This document shows positions 4,821-6,614 of a DNA stretch of 6,614 bases, in pieces. The DNA is from Pseudomonadota bacterium. GTDB lineage: Bacteria; Pseudomonadota; Alphaproteobacteria; Acetobacterales; Acetobacteraceae. How positions within the stretch are numbered: position 1 is the stretch's first letter; the number at the start of each line of letters is the position of its first letter. The notes beneath the pieces were generated by a model. The model made no database searches. It was not told the DNA's origin and was given only the letters and a program-made list of their open reading frames with translations. Position numbers and translations under genes: made by a program. The stretch covers positions 1-6,614 of the forward strand of contig JAJZVE010000262.1 of assembly GCA_021845835.1 (NCBI GenBank), read 5' to 3'.

Positions 4821-6614
4821 ATGAGCGGGACGAAGATTCTCTGGGGCCAGATGTTGGGCGCGCTCTCTATGGTGCTGCTCGGCTGTTGGGCGGCGACGGA
4901 GTGGACCGCCTGGCGGCTTGGCTTTCAGCCGGCGCTCGGTGCGCCCTGGGTCCGTCTCGGTTCCATCCCGCTCTACCAGCCACAGCTCTTCTTCGCCTGG
5001 TGGTATCACTTCGACGCCTATGCCCCTGGCGTGTTCGCCAAGGGAGCGATGATCGCGTCCGCTGGCGGTCTTGGCGCGGCGCTGCTGGCGATCGCGGCTT
5101 CGGTGCTCCGCGCTCGGCAATCCCACCGCATCACCACCTATGGCTCCGCCCGGTGGGCGGATAAGCGCGATATCGCCGCCGCCGGGTTGTTCGGCGGTGC
5201 CGGTATCCAGCTCGGCCGGATGAGCGCGCACACGCTCCATCACGACGGGCCGGAGCACGTGCTGTGCTTCGCCCCCACCCGTTCGGGCAAGGGCGTCGGC
5301 CTAGTCGTGCCGACATTGCTGTCATGGACCGGCAGCGTGATCGTCCACGACATCAAAGGCGAGAACTGGACCCTGACCGCCGGCTGGCGTGCCCAGTTCA
5401 GCCACTGTCTGTTGTTCGACCCGACCAACCCGCGCTCCGCCGCCTACAACCCGCTGCTCGAAGTTCGCCGCGGCGAATCGGAGGTGCGGGATGTGCAGAA
5501 CATCGCCGATGTGCTGGTCGATCCCGAGGGCGCGCTGGAGCGGCGCAACCATTGGGAGAAAACCAGCCACTCGCTCCTGGTCGGCGCGATCCTGCACGTG
5601 CTCTACGCCGAGCCGGACAAGACCCTGGCCGGTGTCGCCACCTTCCTCTCCGACCCGACGCGGCCGATCGAGCGGACGCTGCGCGCGATGATGACCACAC
5701 CACATTTGGGTGTGGGCGGTGTTCATCCGGTCATCGCGCAATCGGCGCGTGAACTCCTGAACAAGTCCGAGAACGAGCGCTCGGGCGTGCTCAGCACGGC
5801 AATGTCGTTCCTCGGGCTGTACCGCGACCCGGTAGTGGCGAAAGTCACCGCGCATTCGGATTGGCGCATCGCCGATCTGGCCTCGGCGGAGCGGCCGATC
5901 TCGCTCTACCTCGTCGTGCCACCCTCGGACATCTCGCGCACCAAGCCGCTGATCCGTCTGGTGCTCAACCAGATCGGCCGGCGTCTTACCGAGACGCTCG
6001 ATGATCCTAAGCGGCGCGCCGCCGGGGCAAACGCATCGCGGCTGCTCTTGATGCTCGACGAATTCCCGGCGCTCGGCAGGCTGAACTTCTTCGAGTCAGC
6101 ATTGGCCTTCATGGCCGGCTATGGGATTCGCGCCTTCCTGATCGCCCAGTCGCTCAACCAGATCCAGAAAGCCTATGGCGAGCACGACGCGATCCTGGAC
6201 AATTGCCATGTCCGGGTCTGCTTTGCGACCAACGACGAGCGGACCGCCAAACGCATCTCCGACGCCCTCGGCACTGCGACCGAACTTCGGGCGATGAAGA
6301 ACTATGCCGGCCATCGGCTGGCACCATGGCTGTCGCATCTGATGGTCAGTCGCCAGGAGACGGCGCGACCGCTGCTAACGCCTGGCGAGGTGATGCAGCT
6401 GCCGCCGACCGACGAGATCGTCATGATCGCCGGGCTGCCGCCGATCCGGGCAAAGAAGCTGCGGTATTTCGAGGAACCGGCATTCCGGGACCGGATGCTG
6501 CCCGCGCCCATCCTGTCAGCGGACGGATACGGGGATTGTCCGCCATCGCGCGGGGACGACTGGACCGACATTGCTGGGATCGGAACCCACGGCTTCAAAT
6601 CCAGCGACGCGGAC
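4821..6614 (+). CDS. traG: Type IV secretion coupling protein TraG/VirD4 (3' truncated by window)
   Basis: 598 codons are open to the window end; relatives are about 600-660 residues, so little is missing. This inner-membrane hexameric ATPase links the relaxosome to the conjugative type IV secretion channel and feeds DNA into it. Two N-terminal membrane helices (about 7-28 and 71-97) flank a short periplasmic loop. TTYGSARWADKRD (105-117) is the usual TraG segment before the ATPase. Walker A is APTRSGKG (151-158), followed by VHDIKGENW. Walker B is LLLMLDEFPALG (408-419, with D413 and E414), followed by the IAQSLNQIQ segment (441-449) typical of coupling proteins, and later FATNDERTAKRIS. The start is ATG 4821: an in-frame TGA ends at 4811, and a GAGCGGGA stretch precedes the start. 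It is intact in the window. It implies a conjugative plasmid or ICE, with further tra/trb genes expected downstream. Confidence 0.93.
   Translation, partial: MSGTKILWGQMLGALSMVLLGCWAATEWTAWRLGFQPALGAPWVRLGSIPLYQPQLFFAWWYHFDAYAPGVFAKGAMIASAGGLGAALLAIAASVLRARQSHRITTYGSARWADKRDIAAAGLFGGAGIQLGRMSAHTLHHDGPEHVLCFAPTRSGKGVGLVVPTLLSWTGSVIVHDIKGENWTLTAGWRAQFSHCLLFDPTNPRSAAYNPLLEVRRGESEVRDVQNIADVLVDPEGALERRNHWEKTSHSLLVGAILHVLYAEPDKTLAGVATFLSDPTRPIERTLRAMMTTPHLGVGGVHPVIAQSARELLNKSENERSGVLSTAMSFLGLYRDPVVAKVTAHSDWRIADLASAERPISLYLVVPPSDISRTKPLIRLVLNQIGRRLTETLDDPKRRAAGANASRLLLMLDEFPALGRLNFFESALAFMAGYGIRAFLIAQSLNQIQKAYGEHDAILDNCHVRVCFATNDERTAKRISDALGTATELRAMKNYAGHRLAPWLSHLMVSRQETARPLLTPGEVMQLPPTDEIVMIAGLPPIRAKKLRYFEEPAFRDRMLPAPILSADGYGDCPPSRGDDWTDIAGIGTHGFKSSDAD

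Noticed and set aside
4725..5258. Minus-strand open frame opposite the start of traG
   Set aside because: Arg/Gly/His-rich shadow of the TraG frame, which has membrane helices and is continuous to the window end.
1..6614. CRISPR array, tRNA or rRNA genes, toxin-antitoxin or phage-defence system
   Set aside because: No regularly spaced repeats, no tRNA-like cloverleaf or rRNA sequence, and no protein of such families was recognised on either strand.

Overview
This is a GC-rich accessory region, most likely from an alphaproteobacterial plasmid or integrative conjugative element. The lineage call rests on codon use, the TraG type, the MerR and CDF sequence style and the IS types; I cannot name a genus. 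Two intact chromosomal-type or transfer genes flank a metal-efflux locus that has been broken up by insertion sequences and small mutations.

Layout. Positions 1-770 (+) hold the 3' part of a Cj0069-type, ATP-grasp-like gene. Tail to tail with it, 749-1751 (-), lies a NicO/RcnA-like, His-rich metal-efflux gene carrying three independent inactivating lesions. Upstream of that on the minus strand is the last ~43 codons of a cation diffusion facilitator (CDF) gene (1774-1902), fused in frame to a piece of an integrase-type transposase (1900-2083). A complete IS1111-group (IS110 family) element occupies 2082-3562, with its transposase at 2185-3294 (+). The transposase N-terminus of the older IS continues on the far side (3563-3761, -). 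Next come two direct repeats at the old IS end, and then the N-terminal 88 codons of the same CDF gene (to 4121, -). A MerR-type operator/promoter (4154-4184) separates this from an intact divergent merR gene (4188-4643, +). After a 177-base non-coding stretch, traG, the type IV coupling protein, runs off the window end (4821-6614, +).

Reconstructed history (inference). The ancestral unit was merR divergent from an efflux operon of CDF exporter then NicO-like exporter, driven by a MerR-activated 19-bp-spacer promoter. An integrase-type IS landed in the CDF gene. A deletion then removed the distal part of that IS together with the middle of the CDF gene, giving an in-frame transposase-CDF chimera. 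An IS1111-group element then inserted into the remaining transposase sequence at an AG (CT on the other strand) core. Removing 1481 bases at that core restores the reading frame exactly. The downstream NicO-like gene has decayed separately, so the regulator is intact while both of its presumed targets are dead.

The most interesting item is the 268-base non-coding right arm of the IS1111 element. This is where the group encodes its guide (seek/bridge) RNA, and it contains short segments matching or complementary to the actual target site and to the element's own joined ends.
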